A DNA stretch of 64,000 nucleotides from Candidatus Gastranaerophilales bacterium (lineage in GTDB: Bacteria > Cyanobacteriota > Vampirovibrionia > Gastranaerophilales > Gastranaerophilaceae), in assembly GCA_947625305.1 (NCBI GenBank), contig CANQNW010000005.1, positions 62,001 to 126,000 of the forward strand, written 5' to 3'. A program made the position numbers and the translations under genes. This document shows, piece by piece, positions 62,399 through 64,000 of the stretch. Positions within the stretch are counted from its first letter, which is position 1; every line of letters starts with the position of its first letter. A model generated the notes under the pieces. That model did not search any database. It saw only the letters and a program-made list of their open reading frames with translations, and was not told the DNA's origin.

Positions 62399-63451
62399 AT
62401 GCCCGTTAAAGAATTTAAAACCACGATAAGCGGAAAACCAGTATTAATAGGCCCTGATAGCGGAAAAGATAATATAATTTTTGCAATAGAATCAAGTTGT
62501 GATGAAACGGCGGCGGCTGTTGTAAAAAACGGGCGGGAAGTTTTGGCGAATGTAGTGGCATCTCAGATAAAAACACATATAGAATTTGGCGGTGTAGTGC
62601 CTGAAGTTGCGGCACGAGAGCATTTAGAGGCTATAAATGTTGTAATAGCACAAGCATTTGAACAATCAGGATTAAAAGGGGAAGATATAACGGCATTTGC
62701 GGCAACAGTCGGGCCGGGGTTAGTCGGTTCGCTTTTGGTCGGAATGAATGCGGGTAAATCGCTTGCACTTGCTTATGATAAGCCTTTTATCGGAGTAAAT
62801 CACTTAAATGCGCATGTTTGTGCAAATTTTTTAAATACAGACCTTGAACCGCCTTTTGCAGCTCTGTTGATTAGCGGAGGACACACTCAAATTATAGAGG
62901 TAAAAAGTTATCTGGAACAAAGAATAATCGGAGAAACTATTGATGATGCAATAGGTGAGGCATATGATAAGGTCGCAAGATTGATAGGTCTGCCATACCC
63001 CGGGGGTGTAAACCTTGATAAACTGGCGCAAACGGGTAATCCTTTTGCTTATAAACTACCTGAAGCAAAACTGCATAATGAATATGATTTCAGTTTTTCA
63101 GGGTTAAAAACCGCATCTTTACAGTTAATTCAAAAACTGACAAAGGAAACCATAGAACTTCCTAAAGCAGATATTGCTGCTAGCTTTCAGGAAAATGTTT
63201 CATCAACTCTTTTAAAGAAAACTAAAAAAGCGGCAGATAACATTAATGCGAAAACAATTGTTTTAGCGGGCGGAGTTGCGGCAAACTCCGAAATCCGCAG
63301 AAAGTTTTTTGCGCTTCAAACTGAAGGTTATAAAATTTATGCACCCGAGATGAAATACTGCACAGATAATGCTGCAATGATAGCAGCAAGCGCATATTTT
63401 CTGGCAGGCACTATGGATTCTCTTGACGTAGAAGTTTTTTCAAGAATGTAA
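62399..63451 (+). CDS. tsaD: tRNA threonylcarbamoyladenosine transferase TsaD
   Basis: The 350-aa enzyme adds the threonylcarbamoyl group to A37 of ANN-decoding tRNAs. IIFAIESSCDETAAAVV is the N-terminal ATPase motif, NHLNAHVCANF the metal HxxxH, LLISGGHTQI and GEAYDKVARLIGLPYPGG follow. A 25-residue N-terminal extension (MPVKEFKTTISGKPVLIGPD) precedes the core and is unusual but has a good Shine-Dalgarno (GGAAG) before its ATG. TsaB, TsaC and TsaE are not here. Confidence 0.96.
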   Translation: MPVKEFKTTISGKPVLIGPDSGKDNIIFAIESSCDETAAAVVKNGREVLANVVASQIKTHIEFGGVVPEVAAREHLEAINVVIAQAFEQSGLKGEDITAFAATVGPGLVGSLLVGMNAGKSLALAYDKPFIGVNHLNAHVCANFLNTDLEPPFAALLISGGHTQIIEVKSYLEQRIIGETIDDAIGEAYDKVARLIGLPYPGGVNLDKLAQTGNPFAYKLPEAKLHNEYDFSFSGLKTASLQLIQKLTKETIELPKADIAASFQENVSSTLLKKTKKAADNINAKTIVLAGGVAANSEIRRKFFALQTEGYKIYAPEMKYCTDNAAMIAASAYFLAGTMDSLDVEVFSRM

Positions 63452-63748
63452 GCAAATAAAAAAGGCCGCTTAATGGCGGCTCCATTTGGAATTACTCCAA
63501 ATCTCTCTCCCTAATATTTCGCTTAACACAATATTGTTCTATTAAATCATTTTTTAATTATCCTGTACAATTTTTTATTTTTTAATGTAGATATTACACT
63601 CAAAAATCAATAATATTAATGTATTTGTTGCATATTAAAATATGTCATAAAACTTAATATTTTAAGTTTGGTAATGCTAAAATTTAATTGAGTTGTATAT
63701 TTCAGCGAAAAATGATATTATAAATTTTAGCGGTCGTGAAGGGTTAAT
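63452..63748. other. Gap between tsaD and the GH57 gene
   Basis: Two short hairpins follow tsaD: GCCGC/GCGGC (about 63465-63480) and TTTGGA/TCCAAA (about 63485-63502), without a good T-run. No ORF or RNA gene is seen in the rest. Confidence 0.5.
63693..63721 (+). promoter_or_regulatory. Predicted promoter of the GH57 gene
   Basis: TTGTAT (63693-63698) and TATTAT (63716-63721), 17 bp apart, 28 nt before the ATG; GAAGGG precedes the start. Confidence 0.5.
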
Positions 63749-64000
63749 ATGCAGAAAGAATTATCAGTAGCATTTGTTTGGCATTTTCATCAGCCTAACT
63801 ATCAAACTCAACAAGGCGGAATAAGGCTTATGCCTTGGGCAAGACTACATGCCGTTAAAGATTACCTTGATATGGTTTTAATTTTAGATAAATTTCCTAA
63901 AATAAAACTTAATTTCAGTATAGTTCCCGCTCTTTTAGATGCAATTAAGGATTATGCCGATAATGAAGGGCATGATATTCACTCAAAACTTACCGTTACC
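63749..64000 (+). CDS. Glycoside hydrolase family 57 protein, 5' part
   Basis: The first 84 codons are visible and run off the window. ELSVAFVWHFHQPNYQT and RLMPWARLHAVKDYLDMVLI are the opening of GH57 enzymes (WHxHQP, LPWxRLHAxKDY). The family includes alpha-amylases, branching enzymes and 4-alpha-glucanotransferases, so glycogen-type glucan metabolism is likely; the exact activity needs the rest of the gene. Confidence 0.88.
   Translation, partial: MQKELSVAFVWHFHQPNYQTQQGGIRLMPWARLHAVKDYLDMVLILDKFPKIKLNFSIVPALLDAIKDYADNEGHDIHSKLTVT

Noticed and set aside
1-64000. CRISPR array
   Set aside because: No regularly spaced short repeats with unique spacers were seen; the repeats present are tandem or tRNA-linked.

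Overview
The window looks like a piece of an AT-rich diderm bacterial chromosome. The best fit I can infer is an uncultured gut relative of the Cyanobacteria (Melainabacteria/Vampirovibrionia, e.g. Gastranaerophilales). The pointers are the AT-rich composition, a TolC/EmrAB-type efflux set (outer membrane), a pilin-like protein of the DINGKNKPN type, RNase Y with YmdB, a threonyl-tRNA synthetase without a TGS domain, and long arrays of coiled-coil family-2 glycosyltransferases. This placement rests on gene content and was not tested by phylogeny.

Layout. 1-6.9 kb: tandem family-2 glycosyltransferases with coiled-coil tails. 6.9-12.3 kb: ftsZ, a two-domain M16 peptidase and two small lineage proteins. 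12.3-14.6 kb: a possible structured RNA, then a radical SAM protein and a membrane glycosyltransferase. 14.6-16 kb: an autoregulated marR operon and tRNA-Leu(UAA). 16-20 kb: rny-ymdB-PHP, an RNA-turnover operon whose rny appears to start at AUU, followed by a pilin-like protein. 20-28 kb: ppdK, thrS, a DUF4127 protein and two WYL regulators. 28-30 kb: dCMP deaminase and an ECF sigma/anti-sigma pair. 30-36.7 kb: an accessory surface-modification locus with a C9 tract inside one gene, a G8 tract that shuts off another, and a decayed methyltransferase-acyltransferase gene. 36.7-38.2 kb: an Abi/HEPN gene and 157-158 bp tandem repeats ending in tRNA-Leu(GAG). 38.3-42 kb: spmAB, ogt, typA. 42-52.2 kb: a nearly complete UMP operon, pyrK-pyrD-pyrE-pyrB-pyrC-pyrF/carA-carB-small ORF, with a pyrF-carA fusion and a long leader that looks attenuated. 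52.3-55.6 kb: rhodanese, mnmA, bioB, tRNA-Lys with a duplicated 3' end, and a MITE-like inverted repeat. 55.6-64 kb: purA, tolC/emrA/emrB, leuC, tsaD and the start of a GH57 gene.

The most interesting places are: (i) the pyr leader (consensus-like promoter, 11-codon leader peptide ending 2 nt before an AT hairpin, then three 112-bp repeats each carrying a 17-codon ORF with a Shine-Dalgarno); (ii) the pyrF-carA fusion and the small ORF abutting carB; (iii) the C9/G8 homopolymers in the surface locus, candidates for phase variation; (iv) repeated duplication of tRNA 3' ends with structured spacer DNA; (v) the AUU start of rny. All computations were done by eye, so homology calls rest on motif recognition, not on searches.
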